Assembly: GCA_027077795.1 (NCBI GenBank)
Contig: JALWTT010000006.1
Span: 62,001 to 126,000 of the forward strand
Length of the DNA: 64,000 nt
Direction of reading: 5' to 3'
Source of the DNA: Thermotogaceae bacterium
GTDB lineage: Bacteria; Thermotogota; Thermotogae; Thermotogales; Thermotogaceae
A model generated the notes under the pieces. It was not told the origin of the DNA. It made no database searches and saw nothing but the letters and a program-made list of their open reading frames with translations. The position numbers and the translations under genes were made by a program. Positions 1-11,710 of this stretch are shown here, piece by piece. The number at the start of each line of letters is the position of its first letter. Within the stretch, counting starts at the first letter, position 1.

Positions 1-817
1 ATCTGGCTCTGGAAAGACCACCATAGGAAAACTCATATTGAGGCTCATGAAACCAACTCATGGGAAGATATATTTCATGGGTGAGGAGGTGTCTAGATAC
101 AAGCCTCTGGACTATTACAAGGGTGTTCAAGGGGTGTTTCAAGATCCCTTTTCGTCGTTCAATCCGGTGTACAAGGTGGATAGGGTGTTTGAGAACGTTA
201 ACAGGTACCTTTTGGACCTTCCGAAAAGTGAATTCTGGGGAAAAGTCGAGGAATCTTTGAAAAGCGTCGGCCTGAATCCAAAGGATGTTTTCGGGAAGTA
301 TCCACATCAGATGTCGGGAGGTCAGCTTCAGAGGGTGCTTATAGCCAGGGCACTTGTGATAGGTGCAAAATTTTTGGTGGCGGATGAAATAATAAGCATG
401 CTTGATGCATCCACAAGGGTTGACGTTCTGAACATCCTCGGGGAGCTGAGAGATAACATGGGGCTTGGAATACTTTTCATAACGCACGATCTTTCACTGG
501 GATATTACATAAGCGACAGCACCGTGATAATGTACAGGGGAAGTGTTGTGGAGATGGGAGATACGGAAAAGGTGTTCAAGAATCCAATTCATCCATATAC
601 AAAGATGCTGCTTGAATCCGTTCCCACACTCGATAAGAGATGGAAGCCATCTGAAGAGATTTTCCGAGTTGAGAGTGGAGAGAGGTTTTTCACGAAAGGT
701 TGTAAGTATTACAGCAGGTGCCCGTTTAGAAGAAAAGAGTGTTTGTCATTCGATGGAAAACTGAGGAAGGTAGAGAAAAATCATTGGGTTGCTTGTATCC
801 TGACGGGAGGTGACTGA
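1..817 (+). CDS. Family-5 (oligopeptide/oligosaccharide) ABC transporter ATPase, DppF/OppF type, 5'-truncated
   Basis: The gene enters from the left edge; translation in frame from base 2 begins inside the Walker A loop (SGSGKTT), so roughly 40-50 N-terminal residues are missing. Visible motifs are the Q-loop (VFQDPFSSFNP), the signature MSGGQLQR, Walker B followed by DEIISMLD (instead of the usual DEPTSALD), and the switch His in ITHDLS. The C-terminus has the cysteine-rich tail of OppF/DppF proteins (CKYYSRCPFRRKEC). It would energise a binding-protein-dependent importer at the inner membrane face. It overlaps the GH1 glycosidase by 8 nt and is followed by a LacI regulator, so oligosaccharide rather than peptide import is likely. 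Substrate is inferred from context only. Confidence 0.93.
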   Translation, partial: SGSGKTTIGKLILRLMKPTHGKIYFMGEEVSRYKPLDYYKGVQGVFQDPFSSFNPVYKVDRVFENVNRYLLDLPKSEFWGKVEESLKSVGLNPKDVFGKYPHQMSGGQLQRVLIARALVIGAKFLVADEIISMLDASTRVDVLNILGELRDNMGLGILFITHDLSLGYYISDSTVIMYRGSVVEMGDTEKVFKNPIHPYTKMLLESVPTLDKRWKPSEEIFRVESGERFFTKGCKYYSRCPFRRKECLSFDGKLRKVEKNHWVACILTGGD

Positions 818-2282
818 GTTGTTCGGGAGGGATTTTCTATTCGGCGTGTCGCTGTCGGGTTTTCAGTTTGAAATGGGCGGTGAAGGATCTTTGGATCCCA
901 ATTCCGACTGGTTTGTCTGGGTTAGAGATGGGGTAAACGTTGCATCCGGCCTCGTCAGTGGAGATCTCCCAGAGAATGGAGCGGATTATTGGAATCTCTA
1001 CGAGAAAGACCATGAGATGATGACTGATCTTGGTATAGGAGCGATAAGGATTGGAGTGGAGTGGAGCAGGATATTTCCGAAATCCACAAAATCCATTCAG
1101 GTTGATGTCGAGAAAGATGGAGAAATTGTGAAGAAGGTTTCCATATCTCAGAAGGCTTTAAAGGAAATTGAAGGTCTGGCCAACATGAAAGCTGTGGAGC
1201 ATTACAGAAAGATTATGAAGGATATAAAGGAGAAGGGAATGTACCTCATGGTCAACCTGAACCATTTTTCCCTGCCACTGTGGATACACGATCCGATCAA
1301 AGTTAGAAGGCTTGGAGTTGAGAATGTCAAGGAGAACGGCTGGTATTCGGAAGATACCGTTGTGGAGTTCGCGAAGTTCGCCGCGTTCTGTGCCAAGCAC
1401 TTTGACGATCTCGTGGACTCTTGGGTCACGATGAACGAGCCTCAAGTGGTTTCATCCCTGGGGTATGTCCTGGTGGGTGCCGGGTTCCCACCATCATACC
1501 CGAGTTTTGAAGCGTATGTAAAAGCCTCTGTTAATCTCGCGCAGGCTCATGCAAGGGCTTATGATTCCATCAAAGCTTTATCCAGTAAAGACGTGGGGAT
1601 AATATATTCGTTCTCGCCTGCCTATTCCGCCGATGGAAAGAGTGGGGAGCATGTCGAAATCGCAAACTACCAACACAATTTCTGGTTTGTGGATATGATA
1701 ACTTTTGGAGAAATTGGGAACTTGTTTGAAGGCTTGGCTGAAGCTGAAAGGGATGACATGAAAAACAAACTGGATTTTCTCGGGGTGAATTACTACACAA
1801 GGACGGTTGTGGATAAGGGTGGACCACTCGGCTGGAGAGTTGTTGAAGGTTATGGCTATGGCTGTGAACCCTATTCGACGTCCAAAGCTGGGTATCCAGT
1901 CAGTCAGGTAGGTTGGGAAGTTTATCCAAGGGGGCTTTACGACGTTATAAAGATGCTCCATGAGAGATATAAACTGGATATGATTGTCACGGAGAACGGT
2001 ATAGCGGATCCGAAAGATATGTTGAGGCCCTATTATCTGATATCACATGTGAGCGAGGTGGAGAGGGCTTTATCTGAAGGTTACCCTATTCTTGGATACT
2101 TTCACTGGTCGTTCATGGATAACTATGAATGGGCTAAAGGGTTTGATAAGAGGTTTGGACTGGTTGAGGTGGATTTCAAGACCAAAGAGCGTCGCCCGAG
2201 ACCAAGCGCTTATGTGTACTCCCAGATGATAAGAAGGCGGACTACCAAGGGAATGGTTGAGTCCGTGCCTTATGAAATATGA
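810..2282 (+). CDS. Glycoside hydrolase family 1 beta-glycosidase (beta-glucosidase/beta-galactosidase type)
   Basis: A 490-residue intracellular GH1 enzyme (no signal peptide). The acid/base glutamate sits in TMNEP (about E210) and the nucleophile in VTENG (about E395). Length and the FLFGVSLSGFQFEMG opening resemble the archaeal LacS/CelB branch (about 490 residues) rather than the shorter bacterial BglA branch (about 450). It should release terminal beta-linked glucose or galactose from imported oligosaccharides. The GTG start at 810 lies behind GGGAGG within the end of the ATPase gene, and the 8-nt overlap indicates translational coupling. The LacI gene follows 13 nt later, so importer, hydrolase and regulator form one operon. 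Exact substrate cannot be read from sequence. Confidence 0.93.
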   Translation: MTELFGRDFLFGVSLSGFQFEMGGEGSLDPNSDWFVWVRDGVNVASGLVSGDLPENGADYWNLYEKDHEMMTDLGIGAIRIGVEWSRIFPKSTKSIQVDVEKDGEIVKKVSISQKALKEIEGLANMKAVEHYRKIMKDIKEKGMYLMVNLNHFSLPLWIHDPIKVRRLGVENVKENGWYSEDTVVEFAKFAAFCAKHFDDLVDSWVTMNEPQVVSSLGYVLVGAGFPPSYPSFEAYVKASVNLAQAHARAYDSIKALSSKDVGIIYSFSPAYSADGKSGEHVEIANYQHNFWFVDMITFGEIGNLFEGLAEAERDDMKNKLDFLGVNYYTRTVVDKGGPLGWRVVEGYGYGCEPYSTSKAGYPVSQVGWEVYPRGLYDVIKMLHERYKLDMIVTENGIADPKDMLRPYYLISHVSEVERALSEGYPILGYFHWSFMDNYEWAKGFDKRFGLVEVDFKTKERRPRPSAYVYSQMIRRRTTKGMVESVPYEI

Positions 2283-2295
2283 GGGGATGTGAGGT

Positions 2296-3291
2296 TTGAA
2301 GGTAACCATAAGGGATGTGGCGAGGGAAGCGAGGGTTTCTATAGCCACAGTTTCAAGGGTCCTCAACGGGAGTGAGAGGGTCTCCGAGGAGACAAGAAAA
2401 AGGGTGGTCAAAGCTATCAGAAAACTAGGATACAAGCCTTTAAAGATGAACAATCCGATGATGAGCTCGAAGGTCAAAGTTATAGGGATACTTGTTCCTG
2501 ATATATTTGCGTACCATTACAGCGATATAACCGAAGGCGCTGCGGAATACCTATGCCAGAATGGATACGAACCTTTCGTTTACATGTTTCACAGGAAACT
2601 GGAATCCGAGATCATGGCGATAGATTACTTTTTCATGAGCAAAGTCAATGGCCTCATAGTGTGCACATCCAGAGAAGATGATAGATATCTGAAGGTGGTG
2701 GAGGAGACTGCTATTCCAGTGGTGACGATCGATAGGGAAAACATGGATTTTCGATTTGACTCTGTGAACATAGACAATTACAAAGCGGGGAAAATGGTAG
2801 CAGAGTACCTTTTTTCAAAAGGGCACAGGAGAGCTGTTCACATAACTGGGGATATGAGCATCTATTCTGTCAGGGAAAGGGCTAAAGGCTTTGTGAAGAA
2901 AGCGAAAAGGTTGGGAATGAATGTGGAAGTTATAGAGGGATCTTTCGAGGTTGGACATGCATACAAACTGATGAGGAAGAGGATAGAAGAAGGAATTGAT
3001 TTCTCTGCTGTGTTCGCTTCAGCGGATATTCTAGCTGTTGAAGTTATAAAAGCGTTGAGCAATGCTGGATTAAAAGTCCCGGATGATGTTTCCGTGATGG
3101 GTTTTGACGATGCGTATTACTCGAAATACACAATTCCGGCTCTAACCACCGTTCGCCAACCCAGATTCGAAATGGGATTCACCGCGGCTCAACTTCTGCT
3201 TTCCAGAATGAATGCGAGTTCCCATGTTGTAACCAGAAAGATGATATTACCTGTGGAAATCGTGGAGAGAGAATCGGTTAAATCGATCTAG
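2296..3291 (+). CDS. LacI family transcriptional regulator
   Basis: 331 residues. The N-terminal helix-turn-helix (VTIRDVAREARVSIATVSRVLNG) and hinge helix are typical of LacI/GalR, followed by a periplasmic-binding-protein-like effector domain with the conserved C-terminal VMGFDDAYYSKYTIPALTTV region. It probably binds a sugar derived from substrates of the upstream importer and GH1 enzyme and represses that operon. The TTG start at 2296 follows GAGGGGATGTGAGG. The gene ends inside a strong hairpin that starts at its stop codon. Whether it also controls the pentose locus at 39.4 kb, which has a LacI-type palindrome but no regulator gene next to it, is open. Confidence 0.92.
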   Translation: MKVTIRDVAREARVSIATVSRVLNGSERVSEETRKRVVKAIRKLGYKPLKMNNPMMSSKVKVIGILVPDIFAYHYSDITEGAAEYLCQNGYEPFVYMFHRKLESEIMAIDYFFMSKVNGLIVCTSREDDRYLKVVEETAIPVVTIDRENMDFRFDSVNIDNYKAGKMVAEYLFSKGHRRAVHITGDMSIYSVRERAKGFVKKAKRLGMNVEVIEGSFEVGHAYKLMRKRIEEGIDFSAVFASADILAVEVIKALSNAGLKVPDDVSVMGFDDAYYSKYTIPALTTVRQPRFEMGFTAAQLLLSRMNASSHVVTRKMILPVEIVERESVKSI

Positions 3292-3315
3292 AAAGGGAGC
3301 CTAACCGGCTCCCTT

Positions 3316-3317
<2 letters not shown>
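3291..3317. terminator. Bidirectional intrinsic terminator between lacI-like gene and nfnB
   Basis: Perfect 10-bp inverted repeat GAAAGGGAGC / GCTCCCTTTC with a 7-nt loop. The hairpin touches the stop codons of both convergent genes and so probably ends transcription from both sides. No long T-tract is present on either side. Confidence 0.75.
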
Positions 3318-5570
<2,253 letters not shown>

Positions 5571-6501
5571 ATTCTTCCCTCCTTCTGAATATTTTCGCCA
5601 CCCTTCTTGACATCGATCTTATCCTTCTTATGTACTCCTGGCGCTGAGATACCGATATCGCATTTCTCGCATCCAGAAGGTTGAAAATGTGAGATGCTTT
5701 TATGATCTTCTCGTAAGCTGGGAGGTAGAGCTCTCTTTCGGCGAGTTTCTCGAATTCCCTGAAGTGATCCTCGAAGTGTCTGAAGAGAGTCTCAACGTCA
5801 GCCTCTTCGAAGTTGTACTTGGATTGCTGTCGCTCGTTCTCAAGAAAGACTTCTCCATAAGTCAGATTCTCGTTCCATTTGATTTCAAAAACGTTGTCAA
5901 CCTCCTGAAGGAACATCGCTATTCTCTCGATCCCGTAGGTTATCTCCAGGGGAATCTCCTTTAGACCTATCCCTCCTATCTGCTGAAAGTAGGTAAACTG
6001 GGTTATTTCCATTCCGTCGAGCCACACTTCCCATCCCACTCCCCAGGCTCCCAATGTTGGGGACTCCCAGTTGTCCTCAACGAATCTGATGTCGTGCTCT
6101 TTGGGGTTTATACCGAGGTATTCCAAAGATTTTATGTAGAGTTCCTGCGAATCTTTCGGGGAGGGTTTTATTATAACTTGGAACTGAAAGTACCTCTGAA
6201 GTCTGTTCGGGTTTTCGCCATACCTGCCGTCGGTAGGTCTTCTTGACGGTTGAACAAAAGCAACTTTCCAAGGGCTTTTTCTAAGAACACCGAAAAAAGT
6301 CGACGGGTGAAAAGTTCCAGCTCCCATCTCCATATCGTAAGGTTGGTCTATGAAACAACCGCTCTTTGACCAAAATTCCTGGAGCTTGAATATAACATCT
6401 TGAAGATACACATTCATCCCTCCTGCAAAGTTATGCTACAAAAAACTCGGGCAACTTCAAAGCGATATTTATTGTACAGCAAGAAGCTTTAAAAACAAAA
6501 A

Positions 6502-6521
6502 CCTCGCCATGTGTGGCGAGG
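6502..6521. terminator. Intrinsic terminator between lpd-like gene and glyQ
   Basis: Perfect 8-bp stem CCTCGCCA/TGGCGAGG with loop TGTG. On the minus strand it is followed by TTTTTGTTTTT, ending the dihydrolipoamide dehydrogenase transcript; a T-run (CATTTTTT) on the plus side makes it potentially bidirectional. glyQ therefore probably has its own promoter in 6418-6500. Confidence 0.85.
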
Positions 6522-6541
6522 CATTTTTTCAGATTCACAAA

Positions 6542-7897
6542 TTACAAGTGAATCGCTTTCCCTTCAGCTTCTTCAAAAGCCCCCAAGAGCGATTCGGATA
6601 TCGTCGGGTGCGGATGGATCGTCCAGGCGAGCTCATCCACCGTCAGACCATGCTTGACGGCGACTGTTCCTTCCATTATGAGCTCTGATGCGAACGGACC
6701 AACGAGCGTGACTCCAAGCACTTTGCCCGTGGATTTCTCGTAAACCACTTTTGCGAATCCTTCTCTCTCTCCCATAGCTGCAGCTCTTCCATTTGCGGAT
6801 ATTGGAAATTTCGCAGTGGCATGTCTTTCCCGATTCATATTTTTCTCCTTCAAGCCTACACATGCGAGCTCAGGACTGCTGTATATCACAGCGGGTACGC
6901 TGGAAAGATCTACCCTCCTTTCTTCACCCTTTATGTTGTACGCCGCTACTATTCCTTCGTGAAATCCAGCATGTGCGAGCATTATCCTTCCCCTGACGTC
7001 TCCCGCTGCGTAGAGCCCGTCAACTCCAGTTCTGAGATTCTCATCTGTCTCTATACCTTTTCCAACCTTGACACCGATGCTTTTCACATCTTCCTCAACG
7101 TTGGGTTTTCTTCCGACTGAGAGGAGTATCTTCTCAACATCCAAATCGAAGCTTTCATTCGGCGTTTGCACGGATACCCTGTATCCACCATCCGTCTTTT
7201 CAACGGATCTGACTTTAGAAGATTCGAATACCTCAACTTTCAATATTTTCAAAGATCTCTTTATGACTTCGACTGCGTCGTCATCTTCAGATGGGAGTAT
7301 GTGCTCCATCAGCTCTACAATACAGGTTTTCACCCCGAGCGCGGCGAAGAAGTTTGCCATCTCAACACCTACAACACCACCGCCAACTATCAATACGGAT
7401 TTTGGAAGCTCATCCATCTTGAAGACATCGTCACTTGTCCACACTCCATCAACTTCGTCAAATGGGGGAAAGATCGTCGGAACTGATCCGGTGGCTATCA
7501 GAACGTTCTTGGCTTCGTACCTCTCATCACCCAGTCTCACAATCCCAGGTTTTTCCAAAACAGCTGTGCCTTTTTTGTAATCTATTTCATTCTTCTTGAA
7601 GAGGTATTCCACCCCTTTTCTTGAAGACAATATAGCTCTTTCCATGTGCTTCTTGATCTTTTTGAAGCTATACTCCACTTTTTCCACCTCTATACCGTAT
7701 CTTCTGAACTTCTCCTTCGTGTCGTGGAAAGCATGGGCCACCACCAAAAGAGCTTTCGTCGGAATACATCCTTTGTTTGTGCAGGTTCCTCCTGCGTTTT
7801 CCTTCTCAATCACCAGAACTTTAAGCCCTAGATGAGCCATTTTTATAGCTGAGACATAACCTGCAGGTCCTGCACCTATGACTATGGCGTCGTACAT
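6542..7897 (-). CDS. lpd: Dihydrolipoamide dehydrogenase (pyridine nucleotide-disulfide oxidoreductase)
   Basis: About 451 residues. FAD fold at the N-terminus (DAIVIGAGPAGYVSA), redox-active disulfide in GGTCTNKGCIPTK, NAD fold with GGGVVGVEMANFFAALG, second FAD motif (GLYAAGDV) and the C-terminal dimerisation domain with the catalytic His-Glu in HPHPTISE. It reoxidises dihydrolipoyl groups of 2-oxoacid dehydrogenase or glycine-cleavage complexes; no E1/E2 or gcv genes lie nearby, so the partner complex is unknown. Of three in-frame ATGs, the one at 7897 is 7 nt from AAGGAGG, while ATG 7903 touches it, so MYDAIVIG is the likely N-terminus. It appears to be a single-gene unit. Confidence 0.9.
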   Translation of the reverse strand: MYDAIVIGAGPAGYVSAIKMAHLGLKVLVIEKENAGGTCTNKGCIPTKALLVVAHAFHDTKEKFRRYGIEVEKVEYSFKKIKKHMERAILSSRKGVEYLFKKNEIDYKKGTAVLEKPGIVRLGDERYEAKNVLIATGSVPTIFPPFDEVDGVWTSDDVFKMDELPKSVLIVGGGVVGVEMANFFAALGVKTCIVELMEHILPSEDDDAVEVIKRSLKILKVEVFESSKVRSVEKTDGGYRVSVQTPNESFDLDVEKILLSVGRKPNVEEDVKSIGVKVGKGIETDENLRTGVDGLYAAGDVRGRIMLAHAGFHEGIVAAYNIKGEERRVDLSSVPAVIYSSPELACVGLKEKNMNRERHATAKFPISANGRAAAMGEREGFAKVVYEKSTGKVLGVTLVGPFASELIMEGTVAVKHGLTVDELAWTIHPHPTISESLLGAFEEAEGKAIHL

Positions 7898-7971
7898 TCT
7901 CATCCCTCCTTGATCTTTATCATCCATTCTTTCGTGACTTCTATTTTAACAAGATACACTCCTTCCAGATC

Positions 7972-8008
7972 ATCGTTTATAACGATTTTCACATCTTTAT
8001 TTTATAAT
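7972..8008 (+). promoter_or_regulatory. Divergent regulatory region: inverted repeat plus TATAAT -10
   Basis: Between the divergent lpd and 8061 genes there is ATCGTT-TAT-AACGAT (7972-7986), a 6-bp inverted repeat, followed by a consensus TATAAT at 8003-8008 oriented towards the 8061 gene. No good -35 is seen at 17 bp. The repeat is placed where an operator or -35-region binding site would act. Confidence 0.4.
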
Positions 8009-8060
8009 CTTCTCCTGGTAAAGGGGATTTACACTAAAAAAGTTATTTGGGGGTGTGACT

Positions 8061-9518
8061 ATGTCCGCGTTGGTGGAGTTGAAACAATTTTCAGATAAGT
8101 TCGATGAAATTTCTAAGGGGAAGCCTTCGGAAGTTTTGGAGAGGATTTATGATTTGGCGAGTGCCATCAGAGTGCCATCTCCCAAGGATCAGGAAGAGGC
8201 GAAACTCATAATTCTCGAAGGAGGTAAGATAGCCTCTAAACTTTTGAAAACCTTTGCGACGAGTTTTGCGAAGGTGGAAAAGTTTGACCCGGTGAAAGCT
8301 CAAGGTTTCAGGTCTTTTCTAGATTCGATTGCGAACTTCGTTGCGGAGTTGACAAATGTTTACAAAAAAAGCCGTCGCATATCGAATAGAGTTTACTTTG
8401 AGACGAGCAAAATTAAGCTGTCTTTGAGCAGAGTGAGAGAATTGCTGTCATCTGATGAGGATATAGGCCCGGATTTAAGGAAAGAGATTTCGTATCTGGC
8501 TTCCGTTATGAAAAGCAAGATTCCTGAAATTCCTCAGGATGAAGAGGAGAAAGCGCTATATTTCAAGCAGTTCTCCGAATTTTCTGAGCTAATTCTTGAG
8601 ATACTTGAAGAGCTAGTTCAGATAAAAGAAGGCAATCGTTTGATTGCATATTTCCTTGAGGAGAAAATCAGGTTGCTTAAACCCGGAGAAGAGCTTTTGG
8701 AATCAGTTGAGAGGGAATCCCAAAGAGTCTTGGATTTGTCCACTGCGAAAACTGGAGCCGCTTGCTACATACTCTCCAAGAGACTTCCAAAACCCTTGAA
8801 CAAGGATTTTAAAGCGGCTTATGTCAACATAAAGAAAAGCCTCATATCCAACATGCAGAACCCCAAGAGGGTGAAAAGTGATCTGAAGAAATTCATAAAG
8901 GATTACAAGAGCAGGCCTCTATTAGATGCCTTGAAGGACTTCTATGAACAGATTTCTGAGATCACTGGAATTATGGATAGGCTCTCAGAGAGTATATCCA
9001 ACATGATTCACAACACTTTGGAGGCCTCTGGAAAGTTCATAAACAACTTCATAATTGGTAGTAATGAAGCGCAAAAGCTCTTGGAAGTGTACCAGCCTTT
9101 GTTCAGTCAGATGGCCGAAAAGATGTTGGAATACGACAAAGTTGCGTTTCAGAATGTGTTGAACAAGAACCATACGACCATAGATGTGGTGAATCACCAT
9201 ATAAAGATGGCTGGAAGTGAAATAGCTACGACCTTTGAGAGTTTACGTGGTAACAGAGAAATTCTGGGGATTTTGAAGAGTTTCTCGGAGGATGTACATG
9301 GTGCCCTGTTGAAATTGAAAAATGTGCGCTTAGTGTTGGAGAACGTCATAAAAGTTGGGACTATAAAGGAGGTCGCCAACAGGCTGAAGATATCCGGTGA
9401 AGAAATGGTGACGATAGCGAGTATCGTTAACAACTTCTTCTCGAAAAACTTCAGGGAGATTTATGGAGCGTATTCTGAAGTAATCAACAAGCTAGAATAT
9501 CTCAGAGAGAGAGTATAA
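8061..9518 (+). CDS. Uncharacterised large alpha-helical cytosolic protein
   Basis: 485 residues; I do not recognise a family. No signal peptide, no membrane segment, no cysteine cluster. The composition is rich in Lys/Glu/Leu with long stretches of heptad-like hydrophobic spacing throughout (for example around VELKQFSDKFDEIS and GDDIGPDLRKEISYLASV-like regions), suggesting a helical bundle or coiled-coil protein. The start is taken at ATG 8061 behind GGGGGTG; an in-frame GTG lies at 8055. It stands alone between divergent lpd and convergent argS, leaving only 8 bp before the argS stop. A structural or cytoskeletal/chromosome-associated role is possible but not supported by a motif. Confidence 0.75.
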   Translation: MSALVELKQFSDKFDEISKGKPSEVLERIYDLASAIRVPSPKDQEEAKLIILEGGKIASKLLKTFATSFAKVEKFDPVKAQGFRSFLDSIANFVAELTNVYKKSRRISNRVYFETSKIKLSLSRVRELLSSDEDIGPDLRKEISYLASVMKSKIPEIPQDEEEKALYFKQFSEFSELILEILEELVQIKEGNRLIAYFLEEKIRLLKPGEELLESVERESQRVLDLSTAKTGAACYILSKRLPKPLNKDFKAAYVNIKKSLISNMQNPKRVKSDLKKFIKDYKSRPLLDALKDFYEQISEITGIMDRLSESISNMIHNTLEASGKFINNFIIGSNEAQKLLEVYQPLFSQMAEKMLEYDKVAFQNVLNKNHTTIDVVNHHIKMAGSEIATTFESLRGNREILGILKSFSEDVHGALLKLKNVRLVLENVIKVGTIKEVANRLKISGEEMVTIASIVNNFFSKNFREIYGAYSEVINKLEYLRERV

Positions 9519-9526
9519 ACTGATTT

Positions 9527-11158
9527 TTACATCCTCTCTGGGGCACTCACCCCGAGGATGCCAAGCCCCTTTTTTATAACCAGCTGAACGGCTTTTGCCA
9601 AGTTCAGCCTTGCATTTGAGAGTTCGGGGTTTGAGATGTCTACAACAGTGTTATACGTGTAGAATATATGGAAAGAGTGCGCGAGATCCTCGAGATAGGA
9701 GGTGAGCTTGGCTGGAGAATAGGAATCCGCGGCTTCCATCAAGGTGTCCTCGAACAGGTCGAGTTTTTTCATCACGGTCCTTTCAAGCTCGCTTTCTAAA
9801 AGATCCAGATTTTCCCCTTCTTTAAATCTGAGACTTTTTTCCTCAGCTTGTTTGAAGAGAGAGCAAATTCTCGCGTGTGCATATTGGACGTAGTAAACCG
9901 GGTTGTCTGTGCTGTGCTTCACCGCCAGATCCATATCAAATTCAAGGGGTTTTGATGGGTCTATCCTTGCGAAGAAGTACCTAGTTGCATCTTTTCCAAC
10001 TTCTTTTATGAGATTGTCCAGAGTTACAAATCTACCGGCTCTTGTGGACATCCTTAGATTTTCTCCCTTTTTCTTGAGCGTCACGAATTGGTGGATTATC
10101 ACCGTTAGGAAGTCATCGGGAAATCCCAACGCTTTCATAGCGGCTTTCATCCTGGGAATATGTCCATGATGATCGCTTCCCCAAATGTCGTATACCCTTT
10201 CGAATCCCCTTCTTCTCTTGCTGTAGTGATACGCGATATCGGTCATGAAATATGTGGGTGTTCCATCCTTCCTTATGAGAACCTTATCATCCTCATCGAT
10301 AAATTCTGATACTTTGAACCAAAGCGCTCTATCTTTCTCATATACCAAATTCTTCTCTTTAAAAAGATCTAAGATTTTCTGAACCGTTCCATCTTCTATC
10401 AGGCTTTTCTCGGAGTAGTATCTGTCAAAGCGCGTTCCAAGATTTTCAAAGGTTTTTTTCATCCAATTCAACATTTCACTGACGGCGTATTCTTTGAAAA
10501 ATTTCTCAACGCTTTCGTCCCAAACTCCCTTGAATTTATCTCCCACTTCGTCCTTCAACTTCCTCGCCGTGTCGATGAGGTATTCTCCCTTGTATCCATC
10601 TTCCGGCAAATCTTTTTTTATTCCGAAAAGCTCGTTGTACCTAACCCATAGTGAGTATGCGAGAAGTGCTATCTGTCTCCCAGCGTCATTCAAATAGACC
10701 TCATTCTGAACATCGTATCCGAGCTCCTTGTAGATGTTAACCAGTGTATCTCCTATGACTATCTGCCTACCGTGTGCCACTGTGAGAGGGCCTGTGGGGT
10801 TAGCACTCGCATATTCAAACTGGATTTTCTCTCCCTTTCCCAAATCCATTTTTCCAAATTTCTCCTTCTCTGATAGAACCCTTTCCAGAGCATTCCTGAG
10901 GAGCCTCGTGGATATCCTGAAATTTATAAATCCGGGTCCTGCCAACTCCACAGTTTCAAACTCCCCTCCCTTGAGCATTTCTATCAGGTCTAGAGCCACT
11001 TCTCTGGGAGGTCTCTTGAAGTGCTTCGCTCCCACAAGAGCCACATTGGTTGAGAAATCCCCAAACTGCTCTGGAGGAACCTCCACTTTGAAATCAAATT
11101 TTTTTCCCAGATCCTTCAGGGATTTTTCTATCTTTTCTCTTATGAGACTTCTTATCAA
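9527..11158 (-). CDS. argS: Arginyl-tRNA synthetase
   Basis: 543 residues, normal for bacterial ArgRS. The class I HIGH-like motif is present in [15 protein letters not shown], and the KMSKS region has the ArgRS-typical degenerate form [14 protein letters not shown]. The N-terminal additional domain and the C-terminal DALR anticodon-binding domain ([15 protein letters not shown] ... [10 protein letters not shown]) are complete. TTG start at 11158 sits behind GGAGGTG. It is the last gene of a minus-strand unit (nucleotidylyltransferase, exported protein, argS) with a 16-nt gap to the preceding gene. Confidence 0.97.
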   Translation of the reverse strand: MIRSLIREKIEKSLKDLGKKFDFKVEVPPEQFGDFSTNVALVGAKHFKRPPREVALDLIEMLKGGEFETVELAGPGFINFRISTRLLRNALERVLSEKEKFGKMDLGKGEKIQFEYASANPTGPLTVAHGRQIVIGDTLVNIYKELGYDVQNEVYLNDAGRQIALLAYSLWVRYNELFGIKKDLPEDGYKGEYLIDTARKLKDEVGDKFKGVWDESVEKFFKEYAVSEMLNWMKKTFENLGTRFDRYYSEKSLIEDGTVQKILDLFKEKNLVYEKDRALWFKVSEFIDEDDKVLIRKDGTPTYFMTDIAYHYSKRRRGFERVYDIWGSDHHGHIPRMKAAMKALGFPDDFLTVIIHQFVTLKKKGENLRMSTRAGRFVTLDNLIKEVGKDATRYFFARIDPSKPLEFDMDLAVKHSTDNPVYYVQYAHARICSLFKQAEEKSLRFKEGENLDLLESELERTVMKKLDLFEDTLMEAADSYSPAKLTSYLEDLAHSFHIFYTYNTVVDISNPELSNARLNLAKAVQLVIKKGLGILGVSAPERM

Positions 11159-11174
11159 CTCTCAGCACCTCCAA

Positions 11175-11699
11175 TTATGGCATTGGTTCTAAAAGTCCTA
11201 CTCCGAATCTAAATATGCCACCTATGTAGGAAATTCCAAAGTACAGTTTATCTTTGAACCTGTATCCGCTGGGTGGCTTCAGAAAGTATCTGAACTCTGC
11301 GATTATATCCCGGGAAAAGTTGAAATTCCCATTTATAGGGTAAAGGAGTGCCAATCTGGCGTGATAATCCTCCGTCCACCTTTCTATAACTGCCCCGACC
11401 CAGGAATAATCCGTCCACTCTCCAGAGAAGTTGTGGTGAAGGTAAGCCACAACCGGCCCCACTTTGATGTCTCCCACTGGAAATATAGGTAACGAACCAT
11501 CAATGTTGAATGCAAAGCTAGTGGGAGTTCCCACTTGGAAAGTCGTCATTATGTCCGCGCCAAAGGGTATCTGGTAAAATCCCGTTCCCACTGTCCAACC
11601 ACTTATATCATTTCCGTAGGTGTATCCCATGAATAGCTCTAGATCAAATCCGAGTGTTAGAACCCCCAAAATTACTGTTGCGATGAAGATAGCCCTCAT
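11175..11699 (-). CDS. Small exported, probably beta-rich envelope protein
   Basis: About 174 residues starting at ATG 11699 behind GAGGGGTG. A Sec-type signal peptide is visible (MRAIFIATVILGVLTLGF). The mature part is rich in alternating aromatic/hydrophobic residues and glycine (FMGYTYGNDISGW, YFGISYIGGIFRFGVG), as in short outer-membrane or periplasmic beta-barrels. No known domain is recognised. It lies between the nucleotidylyltransferase (11 nt gap) and argS (16 nt gap), so it is co-transcribed with them; a surface or toga role is conjecture. Confidence 0.7.
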   Translation of the reverse strand: MRAIFIATVILGVLTLGFDLELFMGYTYGNDISGWTVGTGFYQIPFGADIMTTFQVGTPTSFAFNIDGSLPIFPVGDIKVGPVVAYLHHNFSGEWTDYSWVGAVIERWTEDYHARLALLYPINGNFNFSRDIIAEFRYFLKPPSGYRFKDKLYFGISYIGGIFRFGVGLLEPMP

Positions 11700-11710
11700 A
11701 TGATCACCCC

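Noticed and set aside
1570-1961. Two minus-strand frames inside the GH1 gene
   Set aside because: No ribosome-binding site or recognisable domain; shadow of the GH1 coding sequence.
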